This document shows positions 1 to 6,165 of a DNA stretch of 10,057 bases, piece by piece (position 1 is the first letter of the stretch; every line of letters begins with the position of its first letter). Below the pieces are notes generated by a model. That model had not been told where the DNA came from. It made no database searches and worked only from the letters and a program-made list of their open reading frames with translations. The stretch lies in assembly GCA_031258355.1 (NCBI GenBank), contig JAIRMZ010000044.1, positions 1 through 10,057 on the forward strand, written 5' to 3'. The position numbers and the translations under genes are program-made. The stretch is from Holosporales bacterium (GTDB taxonomy: Bacteria; Pseudomonadota; Alphaproteobacteria; UBA3830; JAIRMZ01).

Positions 1-5
1 GCTTC

Positions 6-647
6 TTACTGATCATGAGAGACCATAATGAAGGTAATACCAAATTTTTCTTGAATATTGACAAGTTCAAGTTGTGTTTGCTCACGTAGTTTTTTGTCGA
101 GAGCAGATAAAGGCTCATCAAGGAGGAGAACCTTAGGACGCTTAACAAGGCTTCGGGCGAGCGCAACCCGCTGGCGCTGTCCTCCAGAAAGCTGATGTGG
201 GTGACGCTGAGTGTAAGGATGCATTTTTACGAGATCTAGCACCTCAGTAACACGTTCCCGAATCTCTGCGCGCGGAAGCTTTTCCTGCTTAAGTCCAAAA
301 GCGATGTTCTGCTCCACGGTCATGTGAGGGAACAGCGCATATGATTGAAATACCATATTGACGGGGCGCTCATAAGGAGGGATTTGCGACATATCGATCC
401 CATCGATATAAATCTTTCCTGATGTCGGCTGTTCAAATCCTGCTAACATGCGCAAAAGCGTTGTCTTTCCGCATCCTGACTCCCCAAGAAGGGAGAAAAG
501 CTCTCCTTTGTAAACAGAGAGAGTCACACTGTTGACGGCCACCCCTCCATCGAAAGCCTTTGAAAGTTCTTCGATAAAGACATAAGGCTGTGCGCGTGGA
601 TCCTGCCAAGGTTCAAGAGGCTGTTTAGGACGAGAGGGTGTTGCCAT
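6..647 (-). CDS. potG: PotG-like putrescine ABC transporter ATPase, cut short by an in-frame stop (probable pseudogene)
   Basis: ATP-hydrolysing subunit of a polyamine importer of the PotFGHI type, acting on the cytoplasmic face of the inner membrane. The 213 residues seen hold Walker A GESGCGKT (55-62), Q-loop Gln101, signature LSGGQ (153-157), Walker B VLLLDEP (173-179), D-loop SALD (181-184) and H-loop His211. From memory, the wording (GFEQPTSGK, FPHMTVEQNIAFGLKQ) is nearer E. coli PotG than PotA. The family is usually about 350-380 residues. Here the frame stops at TAA (bases 8-6) just after HDQ, where the family reads HDQEEA, and the next codons in the same frame are GAA GC(n), that is Glu-Ala. 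So one codon of an otherwise continuing frame has become a stop, removing the end of the nucleotide-binding domain and the TOBE domain. The ATG start overlaps the potF-like stop by one base (TGATG). Family assignment is sure; whether it works is doubtful. Confidence 0.88.
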   Translation of the reverse strand: MATPSRPKQPLEPWQDPRAQPYVFIEELSKAFDGGVAVNSVTLSVYKGELFSLLGESGCGKTTLLRMLAGFEQPTSGKIYIDGIDMSQIPPYERPVNMVFQSYALFPHMTVEQNIAFGLKQEKLPRAEIRERVTEVLDLVKMHPYTQRHPHQLSGGQRQRVALARSLVKRPKVLLLDEPLSALDKKLREQTQLELVNIQEKFGITFIMVSHDQ

Positions 648-1831
648 CAGAACTCCGCTTTAATCTGCGTAAGAAGGCGTGTCCGCGCCGCTTCGTATGC
701 AGCCGGCATGTGACGTTCTAGATAACATTTCTTGCGCATGTTAGCAGGGGGGTAGATCAGAACGTTACGTTTAATCTCTGGGTCAAGGTAGCGTTGAGAA
801 GTGGGAACGGCATTCGCACACAAAGTAAAGGTTGTTAATGCCGCCATCACACGAGGATGCAACAAATAAGCAATAAAAGCATGCGCATTGTTGGGATGTG
901 GTGCCCCTTTAGGAATCGCCATTACATCCATCCAAAGGGCGGCCCCCTCTCTGGGAAAAACGAAGGCGATATCTTTTCCCCATCCTTCCTGAACCGCTTG
1001 TCGTCGAGCGCGCAAAATATCTCCAGACGTGCCAATAACAACGGTTGCCGTACCGCTTGCTAAGGATTCATAACCAGAGGGATTAAATTTTGTAATATAA
1101 GGACGCACTCGGCGCAAAGCGGAAGCTGCTACCTCAAGATCCTCAAGAGTATCGCTTTCCGGGTTTCTTCCCAGGAAAGCCAGTACAGCAGGGATGAGTT
1201 CTCCGGGTGCCTCACAAAGTTCGATACGCGATTCTTGGAGCTTAGCAACACAGAGAGGATCAAAAACGAGGCGCCAGCTGTGAGGAATATGGCCCAGCAC
1301 TTTTTTCACTTTTTGCGCACGAATGCCAATGCCCATAACGCCCCATTGATAAGGAATAGCGTACTGATGATCTGGGTCAATGGTCTCCAAACGGCGCATA
1401 ATTGTAGCATCTAAATGCCACACCGCACGCAGTCGCTCCTTGTCTAACGGCTGGTAGATATCGCCTTGTAATTGGCGTGCGAAATAAGGGAAGGCAGTAG
1501 GAAAAACGATATCATATCCAGACTGTCCCGCAAAAAGCTTTGCCTCCAAGAGCTCATTTGTATCAAAAACATCGAACTCGACGCGAATGCCGGTGAGTTT
1601 CTCAAAATCTTCAAGGATCTCTGGAGGAAGAAACCCTACCCATCCATATAAGTGCAAGCTGCTCTCTTCGTCAAAAGGGGTGAGCTCTTCCAAAGAAACA
1701 CCATACCGACTGGGGGAGGGGATAGGAGAGGGACGATGCAGGCTCCAGAAAACGAAGCTTCCTAGGATGACGCCGAAAGCGCTGATCTTTCCCCATCTTT
1801 TAAAAAAAACTCTCCTAGATGAGGAGATCAT
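647..1831 (-). CDS. potF: PotF-like putrescine/polyamine-binding protein
   Basis: Extracytoplasmic substrate-binding protein of a polyamine ABC importer, 394 residues with the chosen ATG. Conserved stretches recognised from E. coli PotF are FDVFDTNELLEAKL (86-99), YQPLDK (126-131), YAIPYQWG (157-164), EGAALWMDVMAIP (295-307) and the end segment IYPPANMRKK (359-368). The N-terminus has SRRVFFK (5-11), a twin-arginine-like motif, then a hydrophobic stretch (about 16-31) with no clear AxA cleavage site, so it may be Tat-exported and membrane-anchored. The ATG at 1831 gives an ATGA overlap with the gpsA stop and places the signal at the N-terminus. A longer frame to 1951 would add 40 unlike residues inside gpsA and was rejected. 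Pocket residues Trp64, Asp271 and Asp302 seem kept, but the position of PotF Trp244 is Thr268. The substrate is therefore likely a polyamine, though not surely putrescine. Confidence 0.87.
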   Translation of the reverse strand: MISSSRRVFFKRWGKISAFGVILGSFVFWSLHRPSPIPSPSRYGVSLEELTPFDEESSLHLYGWVGFLPPEILEDFEKLTGIRVEFDVFDTNELLEAKLFAGQSGYDIVFPTAFPYFARQLQGDIYQPLDKERLRAVWHLDATIMRRLETIDPDHQYAIPYQWGVMGIGIRAQKVKKVLGHIPHSWRLVFDPLCVAKLQESRIELCEAPGELIPAVLAFLGRNPESDTLEDLEVAASALRRVRPYITKFNPSGYESLASGTATVVIGTSGDILRARRQAVQEGWGKDIAFVFPREGAALWMDVMAIPKGAPHPNNAHAFIAYLLHPRVMAALTTFTLCANAVPTSQRYLDPEIKRNVLIYPPANMRKKCYLERHMPAAYEAARTRLLTQIKAEF

Positions 1832-2853
1832 GTGACAGAAAGGAGGGCCTGGAGGGTGTCTACTATGGGACGATCCGTGTAAAGCGCCTGGTAAAGAGCC
1901 GTAAAGAGAGGGGTATCGAGATGAGGAAAGCGGTCCTTGAATTTTGGCCAAGCCATTGCGGTCAATGCACCTTCCGCCAAAGGGCCAGAAAAAGTCTGCG
2001 CTAAAGGAGTGGGGATTTCTCCACGCGCAACCCGTAGGCCAAAGGTTGTGTTTCGAGAAGTACTACTCATACAAGTCAGCAGCAAATCGCCCAATCCACT
2101 CATCCCGAGAAGCGTTTCGGCCTTTCCTCCCAGCTCTTGTGCGATTTTCCGCATTTCCTGAAACCCCCGTGTCACGAGAACCGCACGGGCATCCTCTCCT
2201 AACCCTGCGCCCAAGAGAAATCCAGCGCCCACTGCCAGAAGGTTTTTTAATGCTCCTCCGATTTGTACTCCGAGAGGATCGAGGCAGGCTTCTATCCGAA
2301 AAGCGGAAGTTTCTATCTTACTTTGTAAAGAAAGAATATCCTTTTCGTTTCGTCCTGCTAAGGTCACTGCTGTGGGGAGTCCTCGGGATATCTCTTGTGC
2401 GAAAGAGGGGCCAGAGAGGACAAATACAGGATTGGGGAGGAGAGAAGCGACGATCTCGCCAATAAACTGCCCAGAGGAAATCTCAATCCCTTTTGAGCAA
2501 ACAATCACTGGTGTCTTTTGTGACAAATGGTGTTTTTGAAGGTCGCCACAAACGGCCCTTGTCCCTTGTGCCGGGACAGAGAGAAATAGCGTGGAGCAAT
2601 CTGATAGTTTTTCGAGCTTATGGTGCCCGATACAGTGAGGAGGAAGACCAATACCTGGCAAAAATTGTGGATTTAGATGTAAATAGTTTATCGCTCGCTC
2701 AACGGAGACAAGATCGCTATAGAGGTGGATGGTCTGCATGCGCGGGGCAAGAGCTAGCGCTAAGGCTGTACCGAACGCGCCTGCCCCAATGATACCGATC
2801 CCTCGTTGAAGATCGTTCTTGTGTTCCTTAGGATGGCTTGTAAGAATGCTCAA
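1828..2853 (-). CDS. gpsA: Glycerol-3-phosphate dehydrogenase [NAD(P)+]
   Basis: Cytosolic enzyme reducing dihydroxyacetone phosphate to sn-glycerol-3-phosphate, the backbone for phospholipids. With the chosen TTG start it has 341 residues, about the usual 330-340. The Rossmann fingerprint GAGAFG lies at 23-28. CSKGIE (119-124), LSGPSFAQEI (146-155), GGALKN with the expected catalytic lysine (Lys203), GLGDLLLTC (253-261) and GPLAEG (290-295) are all family landmarks. The TTG at 2853 was chosen because AGAGGAG sits five bases upstream. A TTG at 2868 would give 346 residues but has no ribosome site. The stop overlaps the potF-like ATG (ATGA), so the downstream gene is probably translationally coupled. 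Placing gpsA at the head of a polyamine-transport cluster is not an arrangement I recognise. All catalytic segments look intact. Confidence 0.95.
   Translation of the reverse strand: MSILTSHPKEHKNDLQRGIGIIGAGAFGTALALALAPRMQTIHLYSDLVSVERAINYLHLNPQFLPGIGLPPHCIGHHKLEKLSDCSTLFLSVPAQGTRAVCGDLQKHHLSQKTPVIVCSKGIEISSGQFIGEIVASLLPNPVFVLSGPSFAQEISRGLPTAVTLAGRNEKDILSLQSKIETSAFRIEACLDPLGVQIGGALKNLLAVGAGFLLGAGLGEDARAVLVTRGFQEMRKIAQELGGKAETLLGMSGLGDLLLTCMSSTSRNTTFGLRVARGEIPTPLAQTFSGPLAEGALTAMAWPKFKDRFPHLDTPLFTALYQALYTDRPIVDTLQALLSVT
2806..2834 (+). promoter_or_regulatory. Candidate promoter for the O-antigen ligase gene
   Basis: Plus strand: TTGAAG (2806-2811), a 17-base spacer and TAGGAT (2829-2834), each four of six to consensus, lying inside the 5' end of gpsA. 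Initiation would fall near 2841. That is almost no leader for an ATG at 2846, but about 60 bases for a start at 2903. Weak evidence by itself. Confidence 0.25.
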
Positions 2854-4126
2854 GAAAACTCCTCTCAAACACGGAAAACGCTCACGCTTTAGAAGGAGTT
2901 TTATCAGCTTTTTTCAAAAAGTCGATTTCCTTCCGTATGTTGCCTTGATTTTTCCTCCTTGTGGGATGTTTTGTCAGCGATTTTTGAATGGGATCGCGAC
3001 AACCCTTCTTGTTTTGCTTCTCGTTCAACATGGTGTGCGAAGACAACATCTTTCTGCCGCATGGTCTTTAATCCCTCGCTCAGTTCTCTATAGCTTAGTG
3101 GCTCTCTTGTTATGGATGGGCATTGTGCTTTTTTGGTGTGTTGACCTTCCAGTCAATGCCCAGAAAACCGTATCTGTCGTCTTCTATTTTGTGGCAGGAA
3201 GTTTTATCAGCTCATCCTTGATGCAAAGCTCTCAAAAGAAAAAAACGATACGTTATTTTACTTATGGCGTTTTAGGGGGATTGTGCTTGCTCGCGACGGA
3301 GCTTTCTTCCTATGGATGGCTCTATAAAAAGGTCTTTACCCCAGACCTCGCTACGTTGGATTTTATGTACAGCAGTCAGGCGACTATTCCAGGCATTATT
3401 ATCTGGCCGTTGGCTGCGCATTTGTTGAGACAGAAACACTACGTTCTTCTCTGCGTTATAGCGGCCCTTTGTACGACTATTTTCAAAAACGCAGGGAATG
3501 AAAGTGCTAGGATGGCCTTTCTGGTGGGAAGTGCGGTTTTTGTTATCACTTTGCTCATGAGAAAATATTTCTTATACTTTCTGCGTTTAGCAATCTTCAC
3601 ATACGTTGCATTTTCCCCCGTTCTTATAACGAAATATGATCTTATTTTAAAAAGATATTCAACTCCGATGATAGAAAGATTATTTTGTGCGTCTGAACGT
3701 CTTAATATATGGCGACTCTGCATTTATCGCATCCTGAACCATCCCTTCCAGGGATACGGTGTAGGAAGTATCCGTTCTAACGAATTTCTATCCATTTCTA
3801 AAGATCATGGAGATCACTACACTAGTTGGGTTTTAACCCAGTGGGTTCATCACACGCACAATGCGGCATTAGAGATCTGGGAAGATCTCGGGATCATCGG
3901 CATTTTGATCATGCTTTATCTTTTGGATTATCTCTTCCGCTCCCTCATAAAAGCGCCCCTTCCTCTTTTGATGCGTGCTAGCTTTTGCGCAAGTATCTGT
4001 GCGGCATTGAGCGTGACCTTAACTTGTTTCAGCTTCTGGCATGGTTGGTGGATTTTTCTTTTTTGCTTGATGGCTCCTATCGTGCACGCTTTTGTCGTTA
4101 CTGCCCGCGCAGAGGAAAGTCCTTAG
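2846..4126 (+). CDS. O-antigen ligase / polymerase family membrane protein (Wzy_C-like)
   Basis: Polytopic inner-membrane protein, 426 residues from ATG 2846, of the family that joins or polymerises undecaprenyl-linked surface glycans (WaaL/Wzy type). Roughly ten hydrophobic segments are visible, for example near 30-60, 76-97, 106-125, 138-152, 197-213, 225-262, 347-364 and 378-420. The family's signature region is present: ESARMAFL (219-226), ERLNIWR (284-290), HPFQGYG (299-305) and the large-loop motif HHTHNAALEIWEDLGIIG (335-352). The start is uncertain: ATG 2846 has only a weak ribosome site and overlaps the gpsA start head to head. A TTG at 2819 is also open. The first 19 residues are very basic. 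Its stop TAG interlocks with the convergent ELM1-like stop. The gene is visibly more A+T-rich than its neighbours, common for surface-glycan genes and a possible sign of transfer. Sequence cannot separate ligase from polymerase. Confidence 0.85.
   Translation: MLKKTPLKHGKRSRFRRSFISFFQKVDFLPYVALIFPPCGMFCQRFLNGIATTLLVLLLVQHGVRRQHLSAAWSLIPRSVLYSLVALLLWMGIVLFWCVDLPVNAQKTVSVVFYFVAGSFISSSLMQSSQKKKTIRYFTYGVLGGLCLLATELSSYGWLYKKVFTPDLATLDFMYSSQATIPGIIIWPLAAHLLRQKHYVLLCVIAALCTTIFKNAGNESARMAFLVGSAVFVITLLMRKYFLYFLRLAIFTYVAFSPVLITKYDLILKRYSTPMIERLFCASERLNIWRLCIYRILNHPFQGYGVGSIRSNEFLSISKDHGDHYTSWVLTQWVHHTHNAALEIWEDLGIIGILIMLYLLDYLFRSLIKAPLPLLMRASFCASICAALSVTLTCFSFWHGWWIFLFCLMAPIVHAFVVTARAEESP
2859..2865 (-). 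promoter_or_regulatory. Ribosome binding site deciding the gpsA TTG start
   Basis: On the minus strand AGAGGAG is followed by five bases (TTTTC) and TTG at 2853-2851. No comparable site precedes the upstream TTG at 2868, so this site fixes the start codon. It lies inside the first codons of the divergent ligase gene if that gene begins at 2846. Confidence 0.7.
2888..2917 (-). promoter_or_regulatory. Candidate sigma-70 promoter for the gpsA-pot cluster
   Basis: Minus strand: -35 TTGAAA (2917-2912), an 18-base spacer, then -10 TCTAAA (2893-2888). These match consensus at five and four of six positions. Initiation near 2881 would give a leader of about 28 bases to the gpsA TTG and would carry its ribosome site. 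Found by eye only; it overlaps the N-terminal coding region of the divergent ligase. Confidence 0.35.
2891..2898 (+). promoter_or_regulatory. Strong Shine-Dalgarno-like site inside the ligase 5' region
   Basis: AGAAGGAG is followed by TTTT and then ATC at 2903-2905, which is in frame with the ligase. The site closely resembles the gpsA ribosome site on the other strand (AGAGGAG, TTTTC, TTG). It may mark the true start through a non-AUG codon or a mutated ATG; see findings. Confidence 0.4.
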
Positions 4127-5130
4127 TGTCGAGAGAGAAAACGCATCACTCTTTCGGCAATTTTCTCCTCAATTTCCCTTTCCTCAAGAGGAGGAGGGGT
4201 CCAAAAATCGATGACACCTTGAAAAGGGCGCGCATATCCCGCATCGCAAAAAGATTGTTGTAAGGCGGAGAGTTTCCGTGAAGCACCCGCCAAGGGAAAA
4301 ATGTAAACAGGCTTTCCTGTCGCACAAGCTTCAGAAATCATGGACATAGAGTCGGCGGTAACGAGAAGCGCGTCCGCAGCTGCTAAGACAGAGAGATAAG
4401 GGTTAACAGGACCTGTTCCTTTGTCGATAAGGATAGAAGTATCTGCCGTTTGCCGCTGTAGGTCTCGAACCAGCCAAGAGGGTGTTCGTCGTGAAGGCAA
4501 AATAACAACACCCCAACCCTTTTTATCGAAAGAAAGCAAGGTTTCGTATAGAACGCGGAACCGTGGGGGTTGTGGCGGAAGAAAAGGGGGGCAATGCGCC
4601 ATAAGGCTAATGGCTGACGTATGCGTCCAGTTGTAGTGCTTGCTTGTGCCTCCCAAGAGCACACCCAACAAAGGCCGACGTAATTGGGGAAAACTTTCCT
4701 GCCGAACCCCTTCCTGAAGTTTTTCTCTTGTAACGCGGTGCCAAACGCCACGGAGAGAGAGAACATTTGGCCCGCGAAGGCGATCGTGCTGGGGAGCAAT
4801 AACCAGATCAAACAAAGACAACGGCATGAGAGGGTTCAATAGAGCGATTAAAAAAACCTCAGGATGACGCTTCTTAAAAGTGGTGGCGATCGGCTGACTT
4901 CGGCGCCCAGAGGAGATGATGATATTCGGATAAGGAGAAGAATGCTCGAGTTTATGGACATAGGCCCCTCGCTGTTTCCTTGAGGAAAGGCAAGGAAGGT
5001 CTAGACGATGAAGAGTAAAAGGCCAGTCTAAACGTTCTGCGAGACCAATAGCTTGATTTTCCGATCCTTTTTTCCCTGCATCGACGAGAATCCAGCAGGA
5101 AAGGTCCTTTGTGGAAATTTTGGCAGGCAT
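4123..5130 (-). CDS. ELM1-like protein (mitochondrial fission ELM1 family, COG3660/DUF1022)
   Basis: About 335 residues. Recognised from family landmarks, numbered from a GTG at 5133 that precedes the chosen ATG: CWILVDAGKKGSENQAIGLAE (13-33), VIAPQHDRLRGPNVLSLRG (111-129), the glycine-rich VLLGGTSKHYNW (158-169), and the C-terminal TADSMSMISEACATGKPV (259-276). The last resembles a GT-B glycosyltransferase nucleotide-sugar-binding segment. The plant homologue affects mitochondrial fission; the bacterial role is not established, and a glycosyl-transfer job is only inferred. There is no signal peptide and no transmembrane stretch, so it is likely cytosolic or peripheral. It starts about 35 bases after the tadA stop on the same strand, suggesting cotranscription. 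Its TAA overlaps the TAG of the convergent ligase, another envelope-glycan gene. ATG 5130 is preferred to GTG 5133, but neither has a clear ribosome site. Confidence 0.85.
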   Translation of the reverse strand: MPAKISTKDLSCWILVDAGKKGSENQAIGLAERLDWPFTLHRLDLPCLSSRKQRGAYVHKLEHSSPYPNIIISSGRRSQPIATTFKKRHPEVFLIALLNPLMPLSLFDLVIAPQHDRLRGPNVLSLRGVWHRVTREKLQEGVRQESFPQLRRPLLGVLLGGTSKHYNWTHTSAISLMAHCPPFLPPQPPRFRVLYETLLSFDKKGWGVVILPSRRTPSWLVRDLQRQTADTSILIDKGTGPVNPYLSVLAAADALLVTADSMSMISEACATGKPVYIFPLAGASRKLSALQQSFCDAGYARPFQGVIDFWTPPPLEEREIEEKIAERVMRFLSRH

Positions 5131-5165
5131 CACGCCATTTTATCACTTGTTGCCGTGTTTTTTCG

Positions 5166-5639
5166 TTAGGATATAGAAAGGGAATCTGGAGAGCTCCTTT
5201 TCGCCACAAAGAAGCGGGTTAACAACGCACCGCAGGCCGCTTCTTCAATGCCACCGCAGATCTCCGGTCTATGGGGGCAGGAGGATTGTGCAAAAATGCG
5301 CGGACCATGTTCCACGCCCCCTCTTTTCTGGTCATAAGCCCCGAAGCACAACCGCTGAAGGCGGGCCCAAGCCATCGCCTGAGCACACATCGGGCAAGGC
5401 TCCAATGTTACGTAGAGTGTACATTCTGTAAGAAAGGGGGTTCCCAAAAGGCGAGCACCTTCCCGCATCACGAGAATCTCTGCATGCCCTGTAGGATCTG
5501 GTGTATTAATAACAGCGTTATGCGCTTCTGCCAAGAAATTTCCTCTGTGGAGCAAAATGGCTCCCACCGGAACCTCTTGGCAAGAAAAAGCTTTTTTCGC
5601 TATCTGGATCGCCCGCTGCATCGGGGATGGTGCTTTCAT
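5166..5639 (-). CDS. tadA: tRNA(adenine34) deaminase TadA
   Basis: Zinc enzyme converting adenosine to inosine at the wobble position of tRNA-Arg(ACG). It has 157 residues, a normal bacterial length. The cytidine-deaminase-fold motifs are complete: zinc ligand His52 and proton-shuttle Glu54 in TGHAEI (50-55), and Cys82 and Cys85 in LEPCPMC (79-85). VPVGAILL (23-30) and the C-terminal FGAYDQKRGGVEHG segment also fit the family. ATG at 5639 follows the ferredoxin stop by 33 bases, and the ELM1-like gene follows closely, so the three probably share a transcript. ComE/CMP-type deaminases share the fold, but the overall wording is TadA-like. Confidence 0.93.
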   Translation of the reverse strand: MKAPSPMQRAIQIAKKAFSCQEVPVGAILLHRGNFLAEAHNAVINTPDPTGHAEILVMREGARLLGTPFLTECTLYVTLEPCPMCAQAMAWARLQRLCFGAYDQKRGGVEHGPRIFAQSSCPHRPEICGGIEEAACGALLTRFFVAKRSSPDSLSIS

Positions 5640-5672
5640 AAAGACGCATCGGAATCTATCTTTGGCGAAAAA

Positions 5673-5981
5673 TTATGCGGGAATGTGTACCACCAAACCA
5701 TCAAGAGCCTCTGTCATCTTCAAGGCGCAAGCGAGGCGTGAACGGGGTGTGGCGCCCCAGGCCGACTCGAGCGCTGTTTCCTCTCGTGCTTCTGGAGCAG
5801 GAAGACGCTCTGCCCAGGGAGTATCCACCTCCACGAGGCAAGCGCCACAGACCATCGCACCCATGCAGGCTCCTGGCAAGCGGACGCCTCCCGCTCGAGC
5901 AGCTTCGAGCACTGTGTCTCCCACAGCGGCTTCTACCTCTTTCTTTGTCTCATCCGCCAAGACAAATACAATTTTCGGCAT
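5673..5981 (-). CDS. fdx: 2Fe-2S ferredoxin, adrenodoxin/Fdx type
   Basis: Small electron carrier of 102 residues with the adrenodoxin-type cluster pattern: Cys39, Cys45, Cys48 (C-x5-C-x2-C) and a distant Cys85 in SRLACALKMT. It ends in LDGLVVHIPA, as in ferredoxins serving Fe-S assembly or P450-like partners. The cluster loop reads GACMGAMVCGAC, with methionines and alanines where relatives more often have Gly/Ser and a Thr-Cys-His ending. All four ligands are kept, so it should fold. The start is clear: ATG 5981 with AAGGAG six bases upstream. It lies 170 bases after hppA and 33 bases before tadA on the same strand. No isc/suf genes are in view, so the partner is unknown. G+C looks higher than in the flanking genes. 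Confidence 0.92.
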   Translation of the reverse strand: MPKIVFVLADETKKEVEAAVGDTVLEAARAGGVRLPGACMGAMVCGACLVEVDTPWAERLPAPEAREETALESAWGATPRSRLACALKMTEALDGLVVHIPA

Positions 5982-5987
5982 CTTTCT

Positions 5988-5993
5988 CTCCTT
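5988..5993 (-). promoter_or_regulatory. Ribosome binding site of the ferredoxin gene
   Basis: AAGGAG on the minus strand, six bases before ATG 5981. Good match and spacing; confirms that the ferredoxin start is internal to its own leader rather than coupled to hppA. Confidence 0.75.
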
Positions 5994-6128
5994 TCCTGAT
6001 CGCTCTTCCTAACTTTCTCAAGAATACGCCATAAGAGCAAGGCACTTCTGTTCAGATGGGCACTTGCCGGCTCGTGTAGGCGAAAATGCGCTCAAAGGGG
6101 CAGGCATTTTTCAAAATGGGAAGAACCA

Positions 6129-6165
6129 CCTCTGACGAAAGAATAGGCCTTCTATTCGCCAGAGG
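6129..6165 (-). terminator. Long hairpin spanning the hppA stop codon (possible terminator or 3' stabiliser)
   Basis: The 5' arm is CCTCTG-A-CGAAAGAA (6129-6143) and the 3' arm is TTCT-a-TTCG-C-CAGAGG (6150-6165). They pair over 14 base pairs with one A.C mismatch and one bulged A, around a six-base loop TAGGCC. The hppA stop codon (6152-6154) and the codons before it form one arm. No clean T-tract follows on the minus strand, so a classic rho-independent terminator is doubtful. mRNA protection or partial termination before the ferredoxin gene are alternatives. Remaining bases to 5994 show no gene. Confidence 0.45.

Noticed and set aside
431..440. GTTCAAATCC, like a tRNA T-arm
   Set aside because: It lies within potG coding sequence, with no acceptor or anticodon stem around it.
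1832..1951. N-terminal extension of 40 residues on the PotF-like protein
   Set aside because: It lies wholly inside gpsA, is rich in Pro, Ser and His with no family match, and would bury the signal region. The ATG at 1831 with the ATGA overlap explains the data better.
1944..2465. Plus-strand open frame of 173 codons
   Set aside because: Antisense to gpsA, whose product is plainly recognisable; no ribosome site and a composition typical of a shadow frame.
4112..4122. GAGGAAAGTCC, as in the start of RNase P RNA
   Set aside because: It is the end of the ligase reading frame (Glu-Glu-Ser-Pro), and the following conserved RNase P bases are absent.
5557..6012. Plus-strand open frame of 151 codons
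   Set aside because: Antisense to tadA and the ferredoxin gene; Ala/Ser/Pro-rich shadow of a G+C-rich gene.
6082..6112. Inverted repeat AAAATGC/GCATTTT between hppA and fdx
   Set aside because: Seven A+T-rich pairs around a 14-base loop; likely chance, and no T-run on either side.
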